A stretch of DNA of 41,875 bases from an uncultured Acidimicrobiaceae bacterium (GCA_913020735.1 CAJWBN010000005.1:1-41875); one strand, 5' to 3'; positions 1-8,893 are shown, numbered from the stretch's first letter. The notes: a model not told the origin generated them from the letters alone. Made by a program: numbers and translations.

Positions 1-279
1 GGCTCGGGCAAGACGGCGCTGATGGAGCAACTCTGCCGGACCTTTCGCGAGACCCATGACATCTGCGCCATCACCAACGACATCTATACCAAGGAAGACG
101 CAGAGGCCCTGACCCGGCGCGGTGCCCTGCCGCCGGAACGGATCATGGGCGTGGAAACGGGCGGCTGCCCGCACACTGCCATCCGCGAGGATGCTTCGGT
201 CAATCTGGCCGCCATAGAGGATTTGAAACAGGCCTTTCCCGACCTGGAGCTGATCCTGATCGAATCAGCTGGGGAATAG
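1..279 (+). CDS. ureG: Urease accessory GTPase UreG, fragment (both ends missing)
   Basis: UreG is the SIMIBI-class GTPase that delivers nickel to apo-urease with UreD, UreE and UreF. The reading frame is open at the window edge and begins inside the P-loop (GSGKTAL). It continues through the [10 protein letters not shown] stretch and the metal-binding CPH motif ([15 protein letters not shown]) to LILIES. Complete UreG proteins are about 200 aa and continue ESGGDNL at this point; here the frame reads ESAGE and stops. Codons up to about position 265 end mostly in G or C, unlike every other gene in the window. No other urease gene is present. Identity of the fragment is certain. Whether it belongs to this genome is doubtful: it may be a chimeric contig end or a rearrangement remnant. 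Confidence 0.85.
   Translation, partial: GSGKTALMEQLCRTFRETHDICAITNDIYTKEDAEALTRRGALPPERIMGVETGGCPHTAIREDASVNLAAIEDLKQAFPDLELILIESAGE
262..275. other. Junction between ureG fragment and LLM gene (probable chimera)
   Basis: Within these bases (tcgaatcagctggg) the UreG homology ends in frame 1, and homology to a luciferase-like oxidoreductase begins in frame 3. Codon usage changes at the same place, from GC-rich third positions to mixed ones. Neither protein has a natural end here. A few shared bases could have seeded a wrong overlap in assembly or an illegitimate recombination. Confidence 0.7.
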
Positions 280-740
280 AAACAGCGCGCGATGCTCGCG
301 ACGAAGCAGGGCTTGACCCCGACGACATCAAATACGGGGCGTATGTGAACGTGGTCTGTCATGGAGATCTGGAACGCGCTCGAGATCTGGTTCGCGGAGG
401 GTTGTCAACATTTGCCCGATTCTCGGTTATGCACGGTGAGGTCGTAGGCCCAGTGTCGGAGGCACAACGCAAAGTTATGAGTGAACTGCACGACAAGTAC
501 GACATGAACAGTCATACCCGTGCGGACAGCCAGCAAGCATCTGTGTTGACACCGGATTTTGTGGATAGCTACGCAATAGTCGGAGCGCCTGAGACATGTA
601 TAGAACGAATAGGCGCACTTAACCGCTTAGGTTTGGACAAGCTGATATTCGTTGGGGCCACTATGGGGACCAACCGGGAAACAGCCTCTGAGTCTGATGC
701 GCTAATTCGGGATGAAGTGCTTCCCAATTTAGACCGTTAA
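273..740 (+). CDS. LLM-class F420-dependent oxidoreductase, C-terminal fragment
   Basis: This is the C-terminal part of a luciferase-like (TIM-barrel) oxidoreductase of the F420/FMN-dependent group. Reading in frame from about 273 gives [19 protein letters not shown] followed by KYGAYVNVV, the usual region after the barrel core. It ends with the family's typical tail ([26 protein letters not shown]). The GTG at 345 used by the ORF track is almost certainly an internal valine codon. About the first half of a normal 330-aa protein is missing because of the junction upstream. The stop codon overlaps that of the convergent gene on the minus strand. Substrate is unknown. Confidence 0.75.
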   Translation, partial: GIETARDARDEAGLDPDDIKYGAYVNVVCHGDLERARDLVRGGLSTFARFSVMHGEVVGPVSEAQRKVMSELHDKYDMNSHTRADSQQASVLTPDFVDSYAIVGAPETCIERIGALNRLGLDKLIFVGATMGTNRETASESDALIRDEVLPNLDR

Positions 741-1885
741 ATCGAATCTAGAAGTGCCCTGCTGTAGGTATTGGCCGCATGGTCCCATGTCAATATCGCA
801 TGGGATCGAGCCGCATTTACATCACGCCACAACCGCTGAATAGGTTCATCAGCTCGCATAGCGTTCGCGCCGCTTGCTTCATATAAGCGGTCTACAGCAT
901 TTGCTAATGCTCTGACTCCCCAGCCGCAGTCCCGAATTATTGATGCATTAACTACCGGGTCAACTTCTTCGACACCACCCAGATGGTCTAATCGAGCAGC
1001 AGCGTCATACAAGAGAAGTTCTGCCGCATGAATTTCTGCTGTGGACTCAGCAAGCCGGTATCCGGCGGCGGGATCATTTCTCTGAACGCTGGCGAGAGCA
1101 ACGAGAAAATGGTCATCGATTCTCTCTTGGAAACGACGAACCGCTGCCTTAGCAGCGCCAATTACTGGGGCCGCGAGCACCAGTATTGCTGTAGTTCGCC
1201 AAGGACAGGTGTAAAGAGGGCCTCCGTAGTGCAGTTGGCCAGGTGACTTACGAGCCATAGTTTCACTGACATGTAATACGCGATGAGCGGGCACTGCGAC
1301 CTCATCGGCTATGACAAGGTCTTTACTTCCAGTACCGCGTAGCCCGACGACGTTCCAGGAATTGTGATCGATGATCACATCTTCCGCCGGTAAAGCACAA
1401 ATAACAGGTGCCGGCTGGTCGCCTGGCAAAAACCCGCCGACGCTTAACCAAGGAGCGTGGTCGCAACCGGAACCAAAGCCGAAACGGCCTGACACGATTA
1501 CATCGCTTCCCTCTTGGCGGAACTCGTTTTTTGGCACTATGGAAGCACTAACGAGATTGGTGGGATCAGACCAAATCTCATGTTGTCCTTCTGTTGGCAT
1601 TTGCGCCAACATCCAGCCATGAGCGCTCCAAACAGCTAGACACCAGGAAGTTGCCATGCAATATTCACCCGCTACAGCAACAGCTCTCATGTGATCTTCA
1701 ATCGATGCCTGCGCACCCCCGAAATCGTTTGGCTGCAGAAGACGGGCAGCGCTGATCTCTCTGATGTCAGACGCATTCTCGGCATCAATGCAGCCTGCCT
1801 CGTCAGCTAAAGCAGATCTTTTCTCCCAAGATGGGCCCACCGAGTGGAGACCATCTATAACAGTTTCGAGATTCACAACCTCCAC
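737..1885 (-). CDS. Acyl-CoA-dehydrogenase-fold flavin monooxygenase (HsaA/HpaB-type)
   Basis: The 382-aa protein has the layout of group D two-component flavin monooxygenases, which share the acyl-CoA dehydrogenase fold but hydroxylate substrates with reduced flavin and O2. An N-terminal helical domain is followed by a beta domain (SASIVPKNEF, VSGRFGFGSGCDHAPW) and a C-terminal helical bundle ending in QRLWRDVNAARSHAILTWD. That last motif is typical of HsaA/DszC-like members rather than true dehydrogenases. The start is GTG at 1885. The flavin reductase partner is not in the window. Such enzymes act on phenols, steroids or thiophenes; the substrate here is open. It converges with the LLM fragment, sharing its stop region. 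Confidence 0.72.
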   Translation of the reverse strand: MEVVNLETVIDGLHSVGPSWEKRSALADEAGCIDAENASDIREISAARLLQPNDFGGAQASIEDHMRAVAVAGEYCMATSWCLAVWSAHGWMLAQMPTEGQHEIWSDPTNLVSASIVPKNEFRQEGSDVIVSGRFGFGSGCDHAPWLSVGGFLPGDQPAPVICALPAEDVIIDHNSWNVVGLRGTGSKDLVIADEVAVPAHRVLHVSETMARKSPGQLHYGGPLYTCPWRTTAILVLAAPVIGAAKAAVRRFQERIDDHFLVALASVQRNDPAAGYRLAESTAEIHAAELLLYDAAARLDHLGGVEEVDPVVNASIIRDCGWGVRALANAVDRLYEASGANAMRADEPIQRLWRDVNAARSHAILTWDHAANTYSRALLDSI

Positions 1886-1982
1886 CCTAGAGACCCGAAA
1901 GACGCCTGACCTAGAAACGAAAGAGATTCTTAACCCAACTCGTCGCTAATGTTGCCTGAGAAGAATTCTGATTAGAGGTGTA

Positions 1983-2702
1983 ATGGGACGCTTAGACGGC
2001 AAAGTAGCGATAATCACAGGCGGAGCAAGAGGCCAAGGCGCAGCTGAAGCAGAAATGTTTCGGGACGAAGGCGCGGAGGTGATTATCACAGACGTTCTCG
2101 AAGACGAAGGTGGCAAAACAGCCGGAACATTGGGCGTCGATTTTTTGCCTCATGATGTTTCATCAGCCGGAGCTTGGGAAGCGGTTGTTTCAGATGTGGT
2201 CTCCCGCCACGGTCGCATTGACGTTTTAGTCAACAACGCCGGAATCCTTAGGGGAGCGAGGCTGGTTAACACCAGTGACGACATTTGGGATCAAACAGTC
2301 GCCATCAATCAGACTGGCGTTTTTTATGGGATGAGAGCCGTTGCCCCACAAATGATCGAACAAGGTGCGGGTTCGATTGTGAACATCAGCTCAGTAGCTG
2401 GATTAGAAGCGACCTTCGCGTCAATGGCGTATGGGGCTACTAAATGGGCAGTGCGTGGGATGAGCAAAATCGCGGCGCTTGAACTTGGTCGACACAATGT
2501 GCGGGTCAACTCGATCCATCCGGGGCTGATCAATACAGATATGACGTCTGAGTTCGATAAAGACAGAATGGTGAGATCAATACCACTAGGGCGAGAAGCT
2601 GAAGCTACGGAAGTTGCTGCGGTGGCGCTGTTCTTAGCCTCGGATGATTCGAGTTACTGCTCTGGCCAAGAGTTCACTGTTGATGGCGGTATGCATCGCT
2701 AG
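1983..2702 (+). CDS. SDR family NAD(P)-dependent oxidoreductase
   Basis: This is a classical short-chain dehydrogenase of 239 aa. The cofactor-binding motif TGGARGQG lies near residue 12, NNAG near 85, the catalytic serine in NISSVAG and the YGATK tyrosine/lysine pair near 150. The C-terminus FTVDGGMHR is typical. An acidic residue after beta-2 (ITDVLED) suggests NAD rather than NADP. The sequence resembles 3-alpha/20-beta-hydroxysteroid dehydrogenases, but this subfamily is broad, so alcohol/ketone interconversion is all that can be claimed. The MFS gene begins directly after its stop codon, so the two are very likely cotranscribed. Confidence 0.88.
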   Translation: MGRLDGKVAIITGGARGQGAAEAEMFRDEGAEVIITDVLEDEGGKTAGTLGVDFLPHDVSSAGAWEAVVSDVVSRHGRIDVLVNNAGILRGARLVNTSDDIWDQTVAINQTGVFYGMRAVAPQMIEQGAGSIVNISSVAGLEATFASMAYGATKWAVRGMSKIAALELGRHNVRVNSIHPGLINTDMTSEFDKDRMVRSIPLGREAEATEVAAVALFLASDDSSYCSGQEFTVDGGMHR

Positions 2703-3989
2703 GTGACTACCACCTTCGACGCCCTCAAAGTTCGTCACTTTCCGCTGCTTTTTGCGTCCGGTTGGACGTGGAATCTTTCGCGCTGGGGTGTCTCCTTCAT
2801 TGGCCCGTTCATAGCCAATGATTTGACCGGATCTGCTCGAATGGTTCAACTAGCGGGAGTAGCTCTGTGGTCTCCGCTGTTATTCGGTGGCGTAGTCGGG
2901 GGATGGATATCAGACCGATTCGATCGCCGTCGGATCGTAATAGGGCAGTTCTTTGTGACCATTCCAGGTCTCGCGATTCTTGGGTGGATCGAAATTACTG
3001 GCAGGCTCCAGCTTTGGATGATTTACCCAGTGCTTTTTGTAACTGGTGTCGGTTGGGTCTTCGACATGGTGGGGCGACGTGTCATCGTTTATGACCTTGT
3101 AGGCCCAGAGAAAATAGACAACGCGCTGGCCCTCGAATCGAGCGGGACAGCGATGGCCTTAGCTTTCGGAGCGTTAGCTGGGGGTTCTCTCATTCAAGGT
3201 GTAGGTGTCGGCTGGGCCTTGATAGTTATGGGGGCATTGCAGGTCATTTCATTGACGACTTTTACGTCAGTGCCTTCAGTTACCGCGCGCAGGCAAGCTG
3301 CCACAGCAGGGTTTACGGCCTTGATAGAAGGCATCAAAATGCTCCGCACCGAAAAAAATCTCATATCAATTCTGGGTGTTACGGCTTTCGTCAACTTCTT
3401 CTTCTTTTCCGCTAGTCCTCTTTTGCAGGTAGTCGGAGGAAAATTTAACGTCGGCCCCGCATTGCTAGGCCTCCTTGCAGCAATGCTGGGCATCGGAATG
3501 TTTATGGGTTCCATAGGAATAGCTCGATACCACCCCGTGCGACGCGGTTTTCTATACGTAACCGGTTCCTACCTAGCATTCGCGTTCATGGTCGGCTTCG
3601 CCCTATCGCCTTGGTACGCCGCATCTGCCATGTTCCTGGTGTTTGCCTCTGTTGGCATGGGCTTCTTCGGGTCGACCCAATCGATCCTGGTTATGGATTC
3701 CGTATCTGAGGAACGACGTGGCAGGGCTTTGGGGTTACTTAGCAGCGCCATTGGAGTTTTGCCTCTCGGCATGTTGGCGGTTGGAGAGATTGCCGAGGTG
3801 TTTGGGGCTTCTCAGGCAATCACTATTGCCGTTCTTACCGGAGCGCTCCTAATGACACTGTTCTTGCGTGTTAGACCCGAAGCTATCCACCAACGCCAGA
3901 TGCTCGACGAAGTGGTGATCGACTCAAAACAGCGAACAGATTTACCCGAAAGTCGACGGCCGAACGTCTTTGACCTGAAGGCCTTCTAA
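2703..3989 (+). CDS. MFS transporter, EntS-like, with conserved C-terminal tail
   Basis: A 428-aa, 12-helix major facilitator protein. The loop 2-3 signature GGWISDRFDRRRIVIG is present, and the overall pattern resembles the enterobactin-exporter-like MFS_3 group, usually drug or metabolite exporters. Translation starts with GTG immediately after the SDR stop, so translational coupling is likely. After the last helix, a roughly 40-residue hydrophilic tail ends in SRRPNVFDLKAF. Nearly the same sequence ends the next MFS protein in the window, which is otherwise of a different subfamily. Substrate is unknown. Confidence 0.85.
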   Translation: MTTTFDALKVRHFPLLFASGWTWNLSRWGVSFIGPFIANDLTGSARMVQLAGVALWSPLLFGGVVGGWISDRFDRRRIVIGQFFVTIPGLAILGWIEITGRLQLWMIYPVLFVTGVGWVFDMVGRRVIVYDLVGPEKIDNALALESSGTAMALAFGALAGGSLIQGVGVGWALIVMGALQVISLTTFTSVPSVTARRQAATAGFTALIEGIKMLRTEKNLISILGVTAFVNFFFFSASPLLQVVGGKFNVGPALLGLLAAMLGIGMFMGSIGIARYHPVRRGFLYVTGSYLAFAFMVGFALSPWYAASAMFLVFASVGMGFFGSTQSILVMDSVSEERRGRALGLLSSAIGVLPLGMLAVGEIAEVFGASQAITIAVLTGALLMTLFLRVRPEAIHQRQMLDEVVIDSKQRTDLPESRRPNVFDLKAF

Positions 3990-3990
3990 T

Positions 3991-4632
3991 TCACGTTGTT
4001 GACAGCCAGTCCCTGAGGTCAAACAACGAAGCATTTGAAATTTCGTGACCCATTGGATATTCGACGTAGTGAGGTTCCTGTCCCGCTTCGTTCAATAGAT
4101 CACGAATACGACGACCGCGTTCAATGTCGACCATCGGATCAAGTGAGCCGTGTTGAATCAAGATGTTGGGAACTGATGACAGGTTGTACTCAAAGTCAGG
4201 TATGTCTTGCAGCATTCCTGAAAGACAAGCTATGGCGGACGGTGCAGTGGCGGTTCCTTCTCCAAGTCCAACGGCAAGGGTCATAGCGCATCCCTGAGAG
4301 AAACCGATTATCACTGATTCCGATCGACGGAAACCTCCTGCCTCACACACTGCATCTATTGTTCGATCAATTGCCTGCACTGAAGACCTAAACGTATGAG
4401 CATCAACTTCCCCTCCTTCGTCTCTCTCATACCAGGCTGCCCCGAAGGGCTCTAGATCGATTGGGGCTCGAAAACAGACCGAGGTGAAGCGCCCATCTGG
4501 ATCAATATGTTGCACGAGCGGCGCCAGGTCATTTTCATCTGCACCGAATCCGTGGAGCAGCACCAACAGACGGTCACCTGGCCCCAAAGAGCCCACCGGA
4601 TTAATTTTCAATAGACCCTGAGTTTCTTCCAT
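3991..4632 (-). CDS. Phospholipase/carboxylesterase family serine hydrolase
   Basis: A 213-aa alpha/beta hydrolase of the phospholipase/carboxylesterase (YpfH/EstB-like) group. The oxyanion-hole region LLHGFGADENDL lies near residue 30 and the nucleophile elbow GFSQG near 114. The acid sits in HGSLDPMVD near 165 and the catalytic histidine in YPMGHEIS near 195, so the triad is complete. No signal peptide is visible, so it should be cytosolic. It converges with the upstream MFS gene with one base between the stops, and diverges from the next MFS gene. These enzymes hydrolyse short acyl esters; the natural substrate cannot be read from sequence. Confidence 0.88.
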   Translation of the reverse strand: MEETQGLLKINPVGSLGPGDRLLVLLHGFGADENDLAPLVQHIDPDGRFTSVCFRAPIDLEPFGAAWYERDEGGEVDAHTFRSSVQAIDRTIDAVCEAGGFRRSESVIIGFSQGCAMTLAVGLGEGTATAPSAIACLSGMLQDIPDFEYNLSSVPNILIQHGSLDPMVDIERGRRIRDLLNEAGQEPHYVEYPMGHEISNASLFDLRDWLSTT

Positions 4633-4772
4633 CGGACTCCCTCACGACACGTCTAGGTCAGCAGTAGCCACACGTTAGATGAGAGCATCGAGTGCTACCA
4701 CCGTGCTTCTGAGGTCCCTCAGGATTCATTTGAAGCGACGAAACTCAATGACTGTCATACGATGGCCGCAAC

Positions 4773-6056
4773 ATGACTGAAGCGACAGACCACTTCGACA
4801 CCCCAAGGGCGTGGGCTGTGGCCGTTGGTGCGTCTATCGCTAACGGAGTCGCCTTCGGGGTTCTGTACACCTTCGGCGCATTCGTTAGTTCGATGGGGCA
4901 AGAGTTTGATACGAAACTCGGCCCGACCTCGATTGTTTTTGGTCTATCCATGTTTCTTTTTTTCGGTACTGGAGCAATATCGGGCCGATGGGCAGACCGT
5001 TACGGTCCGCGACCACTTCTATTGATTGGTGGTGCCCTTTTCTGCGGGGGTCTCGTAGCGACCTCATTTGTCACCGCAATATGGCAGGGCTACATCGTCT
5101 ACGGAATCGGATGCGGATTTGGAGGAGGAATCTTTTGCTCCCCACTGTTTTCAACTGTCGCGACTTTCTTTGTGAAATACAGAGCCTTGGCTCAAGGAGT
5201 GGCAGCCACGGGTTCGGGCTTCGGAACGCTGCTGTTAGTTCCGTTTGCGAAGGCAATCATTGAGACAGAGGGCTGGCGCAACAGCTACCGAATTTTGGCC
5301 GTGATATCAGCTGCTGGATTTTTGGTTGGCCTGGTGATGGTAAGACGGTCACCATCCCAGGCTCCAGGGGGCAGTGGCGGACACGTCCGTAACGTCATGC
5401 GGACCAGAGAATTTAAGACCATTTCTATTGCATTCGGTCTGATGTCAATGGCCTTGATGGGGTCTTTCGCCTTCGTTATCAAATTTGCTGAAGATGACGG
5501 CATCACACCTTCTAAGGCAGCGTTGTTGATGAGTGTTGTAGGAGCTTCAAGCATCTTGGGCAGGCTCCTACTAACTGCGGTAGCTGGAAAGCTAGGTTCG
5601 GTGCGACTGCTCCAGATTGCGTTAATGGCACAACCAGTCGCATATTTCTTCTGGATCATCGCTGACGGTCGCTACTACATGCTCGTGATTTTCGCGGCCC
5701 TCCTTGGACTCACCTATGGCGGCTTTGTCGCGTTAGCCGGTGACGTCGTTGCCTTCTATTTTGGTCTAGTAGGCATCGGCGCAGTTACAGGAATGCTCTT
5801 CTTCTATTCAGGTTTCGGGAGTCTGATTGGACCTCCGATAGTCGGATTCTTAGCCGACCTATCTACCCTTCGAATCTTGCCGGTAGGTGCAGTTTTCGTA
5901 ATGGCACTGTTAGGAGCAGTCGTCTTACTGACAGCCTCAACCAGACCTGTCGATTTCGGAGTGAGTAAACCATTACCTCAGCCGGCGACTGAAGTGGCAA
6001 CCGACACCGGTGAGGTGAGTCGGCGACCGACAGTCTTCGAACTTGAAGCAGTCTGA
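4773..6056 (+). CDS. MFS transporter, monocarboxylate-transporter-like, with conserved C-terminal tail
   Basis: A 427-aa, 12-helix MFS protein resembling the monocarboxylate/oxalate transporter group (MCT/OxlT-like), with GRWADRYGPRPLLLIGG after helix 2 and the GWRNSYRIL region before helix 6 typical of that group. It probably moves small organic acids by proton symport or exchange. The hydrophilic tail ends SRRPTVFELEAV, matching 8 of the last 12 residues of the MFS protein encoded at 2703-3989, with many synonymous codon differences. The 140-bp region upstream, shared with the divergent esterase, should hold its promoter, but I could not pick convincing boxes. Confidence 0.86.
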   Translation: MTEATDHFDTPRAWAVAVGASIANGVAFGVLYTFGAFVSSMGQEFDTKLGPTSIVFGLSMFLFFGTGAISGRWADRYGPRPLLLIGGALFCGGLVATSFVTAIWQGYIVYGIGCGFGGGIFCSPLFSTVATFFVKYRALAQGVAATGSGFGTLLLVPFAKAIIETEGWRNSYRILAVISAAGFLVGLVMVRRSPSQAPGGSGGHVRNVMRTREFKTISIAFGLMSMALMGSFAFVIKFAEDDGITPSKAALLMSVVGASSILGRLLLTAVAGKLGSVRLLQIALMAQPVAYFFWIIADGRYYMLVIFAALLGLTYGGFVALAGDVVAFYFGLVGIGAVTGMLFFYSGFGSLIGPPIVGFLADLSTLRILPVGAVFVMALLGAVVLLTASTRPVDFGVSKPLPQPATEVATDTGEVSRRPTVFELEAV

Positions 6057-6075
6057 GCAGAAAAGAGTCGAGATA

Positions 6076-6156
6076 ATGAAAAGTTCAGATGTTGACTGGA
6101 CTGGCTGCAATGATTACAGCAGCGAACCTTTGCTGGTTCGAGAGATGACTATCTAA
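6076..6156 (+). CDS. Possible 26-aa leader or microprotein
   Basis: An ATG ORF too short for the track encodes MKSSDVDWTGCNDYSSEP followed by eight more residues. Its stop overlaps the next gene's start as TAATG, the classical arrangement for termination-reinitiation. The Shine-Dalgarno match is weak (gag just before ATG) and no homolog is recognised. It may be a translated leader that couples the downstream gene, or chance. Confidence 0.25.
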   Translation: MKSSDVDWTGCNDYSSEPLLVREMTI

Positions 6157-6713
6157 TGAATGTTGAAAGTCGCACAGTCGAAGAGGCTGGTGTTGGGCTT
6201 GTCGAAAGCTTTGACCTTCCAACAGATGAGGCCACTCTTTTGCGACTACTCGAAGCCGTTTTTCAGCATTGGGAAACTGTGCAGTTCGGCCCCATCGTCC
6301 AAGGAGCTGCATACGAAATTAAGGCCCCATGCCAGCCGCGGATAACGGTGATGGATGGCTACGCAACCCTTGATTTCGATCAGTGGCATATGCACATATG
6401 TATCGGGCCGACAATTGGTGACCCATCAGACCCCACTGACCCGCAGGTAGCAGCGACGCGGCCATGCCAGCGAGCACAGATGTATCGCTTGATCAAAGAA
6501 GGCGCCCCTGTCTCGTGGGGATTAAGACTTTTCAACGGAGCCGATGAACAACTCATGACTGTGTTGCTTCCAAATCCGTTCCTTGACGAGAACGAAATGC
6601 CAAGTGAACCCAACTGGGAGCGGCTTGTTCTGTGGGATTACTTAAGAGCCGAGTTCCTGAATCTAGACCCAGATCCTTTCGACAGATCAGGCCACAAGTT
6701 TGTGCACGGTTAA
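6156..6713 (+). CDS. Conserved hypothetical protein with H-x-H-x-C motif
   Basis: A 185-aa soluble protein that I do not recognise with confidence. Its central part reads FDQWHMHICIGP, an H-x-H-x-C cluster, followed about 35 residues later by TRPCQRAQMYRL. Histidines and cysteines spaced this way would suit a metal or cluster site. No signal peptide or membrane segment is visible. It sits between a monocarboxylate-type transporter and a CoA-transferase on the same strand, so it may belong to that catabolic unit. The start at 6156 overlaps the stop of a 26-codon ORF. Confidence 0.7.
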   Translation: MNVESRTVEEAGVGLVESFDLPTDEATLLRLLEAVFQHWETVQFGPIVQGAAYEIKAPCQPRITVMDGYATLDFDQWHMHICIGPTIGDPSDPTDPQVAATRPCQRAQMYRLIKEGAPVSWGLRLFNGADEQLMTVLLPNPFLDENEMPSEPNWERLVLWDYLRAEFLNLDPDPFDRSGHKFVHG

Positions 6714-6755
6714 CCCTAAGCACGCACACCCTTCGGGAAGCTAACTTTCGAAGCT

Positions 6756-7979
6756 ATGGAAAAGCCGCTTTCAGATGTAATGGTCCTGGATTTGACCAGG
6801 GCGCTAGCTGGGCCAATTTGCGGTCGACTTCTGAGCGACCTTGGCGCCCGCGTGATCAAGGTCGAACCACCTGACGGAGATTTGACACGGTTACTCGTGC
6901 CTCGAGTAGATGGGCTATCGCCGTATTTCGTGCAATACAACGCGGGCAAAGAATGCATCTCAGTTGATCTCTATTCTGAGGCAGGCCGAGAACTCTTTCT
7001 GCAACTCGTCGAGCACGCTGACATTGTCTTAGAAAATTACAGACCGGACGTTATGGGCCGATTAGGGATTGACTTCGAAAAATTGCAGTCCGTAAACCCC
7101 AAGATTGTTATGGCTTCAGTCAGTGGCTGGGGACACGACAATTCGCGTTCAGGCCAAGGCGCGTTTGCGTCGGCAATTCATGCTGAGGCAGGTGTCACCG
7201 AGATGGTGGCCCGACGACGGGAAGAGGAACCGAGAAACGATCCGATGTCCCACTCAGATACCTGCACTGGTCTGCATGCGCTGGGAGCTGTTCTCGCAGC
7301 ACTCCATATGAGGGACCGCACGGGGGAAGCCCAAAAAGTTGAAGTATCGATGGCTGAGAGCACGTTGATGGTCAATGACTTAGCCGCGATTGAAATGACA
7401 GGACAGGACCCGATGGTTGGGTTCAAAGGCGGCCAAAATTGGTCGCCTGTGCTTCGCATGGCGAATGGTCGCTATGTGAGCATCACGACCGATATAACAA
7501 CAAATGACGGTTTCCGATACATGATCGAAGCCATGAACCGTCCAGACCTGGCCAGTGACCCTCGTTTCGCCCTTATCGAGGATCGAGTAGAGAACCGTGA
7601 GGCGTTAACAGAAATTCTTGCGGAGTTTGTTGCCACCTTCGACGATGCCGATGCAGTTGAAGCTGCTATCGGCCCGAGAGGAGTTATTGCCGCTGAAGTC
7701 CGATCAGTTAGAGAACTGGCAGATACCGAGTGGGCGAAAGAACGAGAAGCTTTCGTTGATATTGACACTGGCCGAGGCGAAATGATTACCGTTCCCCAGT
7801 CACCATGGCGATTTCGCGGCGCGCCGGCTGGGGTGGAACCCCGAGTCGGATACCGAGGTCAAGACAACCGCAAAGTTCTCCAACAAGTGCTTGGTTTAAG
7901 TGCCTCCGAGTTAGATGACCTCGAAACTGAAGCGGTTATTAGCAGTCGCCCACCAAGATGGGCACGAGAATCCTCTTAG
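6756..7979 (+). CDS. CaiB/BaiF (family III) CoA-transferase
   Basis: A 407-aa family III CoA-transferase, which moves CoA between organic acids through an aspartyl-anhydride intermediate. The N-terminus has the family's LDLTRALAGPICGRLLSDLGA and VIKVEPPDGD motifs. A later segment reads ENYRPDVMGRLG. The aspartate in SHSDTCTGLHAL fits the catalytic Asp of the family. Length is normal. The gene converges with an enoyl-CoA hydratase and overlaps it by four bases. Together they suggest activation and beta-oxidation-like processing of a carboxylic acid. The specific acid and CoA donor are unknown. Confidence 0.9.
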   Translation: MEKPLSDVMVLDLTRALAGPICGRLLSDLGARVIKVEPPDGDLTRLLVPRVDGLSPYFVQYNAGKECISVDLYSEAGRELFLQLVEHADIVLENYRPDVMGRLGIDFEKLQSVNPKIVMASVSGWGHDNSRSGQGAFASAIHAEAGVTEMVARRREEEPRNDPMSHSDTCTGLHALGAVLAALHMRDRTGEAQKVEVSMAESTLMVNDLAAIEMTGQDPMVGFKGGQNWSPVLRMANGRYVSITTDITTNDGFRYMIEAMNRPDLASDPRFALIEDRVENREALTEILAEFVATFDDADAVEAAIGPRGVIAAEVRSVRELADTEWAKEREAFVDIDTGRGEMITVPQSPWRFRGAPAGVEPRVGYRGQDNRKVLQQVLGLSASELDDLETEAVISSRPPRWARESS

Positions 7980-8764
7980 ATCCCAGGGATAGAAGAAAAG
8001 TCTGGGTCACGTTTCTCTACGAATGCGGCCACAGCTTCAGTATTGGCGGGAGCCCCTAACAGCGTCGCGTAAGCAGAAATCTCACGTTTGTGAGCTGCCC
8101 AAGCTTCATCAGGTCGACCGGCTCCCATAAGGAGTTCTTTCGTAGCCACAAGTGACGGTATTGGATTAGCTGCCAACTCAGTAGCTACAGAGATCGCATC
8201 CGGCATGAGGTTTTCTGGATCACACACCTTCCAAACAAGACCCATGTCTAGGCATTCTTCAGCAGAAAACCAACGTCCAGACATGAGAACGTAAGCCGCA
8301 TTTTGCCAACCCATCCGGGTGGCAAAGGTGTAACTACTCCCAGCTTCAGGAGCCAACCCCAACTGGGGGAACGGAGTGCGAAGCCGCGCAGCAGTAGACA
8401 TCAAAACCAGATCGCAGTGGGCAAGAAATGTCATTCCGATCCCCACGCCGAGACCATTTACAGCTGCGACCAGAGGTTTCTTAAATTCGGTGAGCTGCTT
8501 CAACATTGCGGGGAACTGATGATCTCCTCCGCCTTCCCCAGATAGCCCGTCCTGCATTTCCTGCAGATCTTGACCAGCTGAGAACGCTCGCCCCTCGCCC
8601 GTGATAACAGCAACAGCGACCTCGTTGTCAGTCTCAGCTGCTGCCAGCGCATCTCGAATTCCAGCAAACACAGCGTTGTTCATTGAATTCAAGGCTTGGG
8701 GCCTATTAATCGTTATTACTCTTACTCTGCCATGATCTTCGGTGATGATAACGGGGTCGCTCAT
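7976..8764 (-). CDS. Enoyl-CoA hydratase/isomerase family protein
   Basis: A crotonase-fold protein of 262 aa. The oxyanion-hole motifs are AFSAGQDLQEM and NGLGVGIGMTFLAH. A glutamate in LGLAPEAGSS fits one catalytic position, as in enoyl-CoA isomerases and PaaG-like proteins. The ORF track starts at a TTG (8803) that adds 13 residues; ATG at 8764 (MSDPVIITED) fits the family's usual N-terminus and is preferred. It should hydrate or isomerise an unsaturated acyl-CoA in the cytosol. It overlaps the convergent CoA-transferase at the 3' end. Confidence 0.88.
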   Translation of the reverse strand: MSDPVIITEDHGRVRVITINRPQALNSMNNAVFAGIRDALAAAETDNEVAVAVITGEGRAFSAGQDLQEMQDGLSGEGGGDHQFPAMLKQLTEFKKPLVAAVNGLGVGIGMTFLAHCDLVLMSTAARLRTPFPQLGLAPEAGSSYTFATRMGWQNAAYVLMSGRWFSAEECLDMGLVWKVCDPENLMPDAISVATELAANPIPSLVATKELLMGAGRPDEAWAAHKREISAYATLLGAPANTEAVAAFVEKRDPDFSSIPGI

Positions 8765-8893
8765 GCCAGCATCTTGACATGCTGAGTCGCACTTTGCATG
8801 CAAGAAATTATGAGTGGGTTATGTGTCAACGGCGACCGGTATTTCCCTAATACCATCTCAATATTGGAACCTCCCAAATGATCTGGAGATGCA

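Noticed and set aside
8838-8854. Small palindrome GGTATT-TCCCT-AATACC
   Set aside because: Only 6 bp and AT-rich, in a short gap, with no positional logic; chance is likely.
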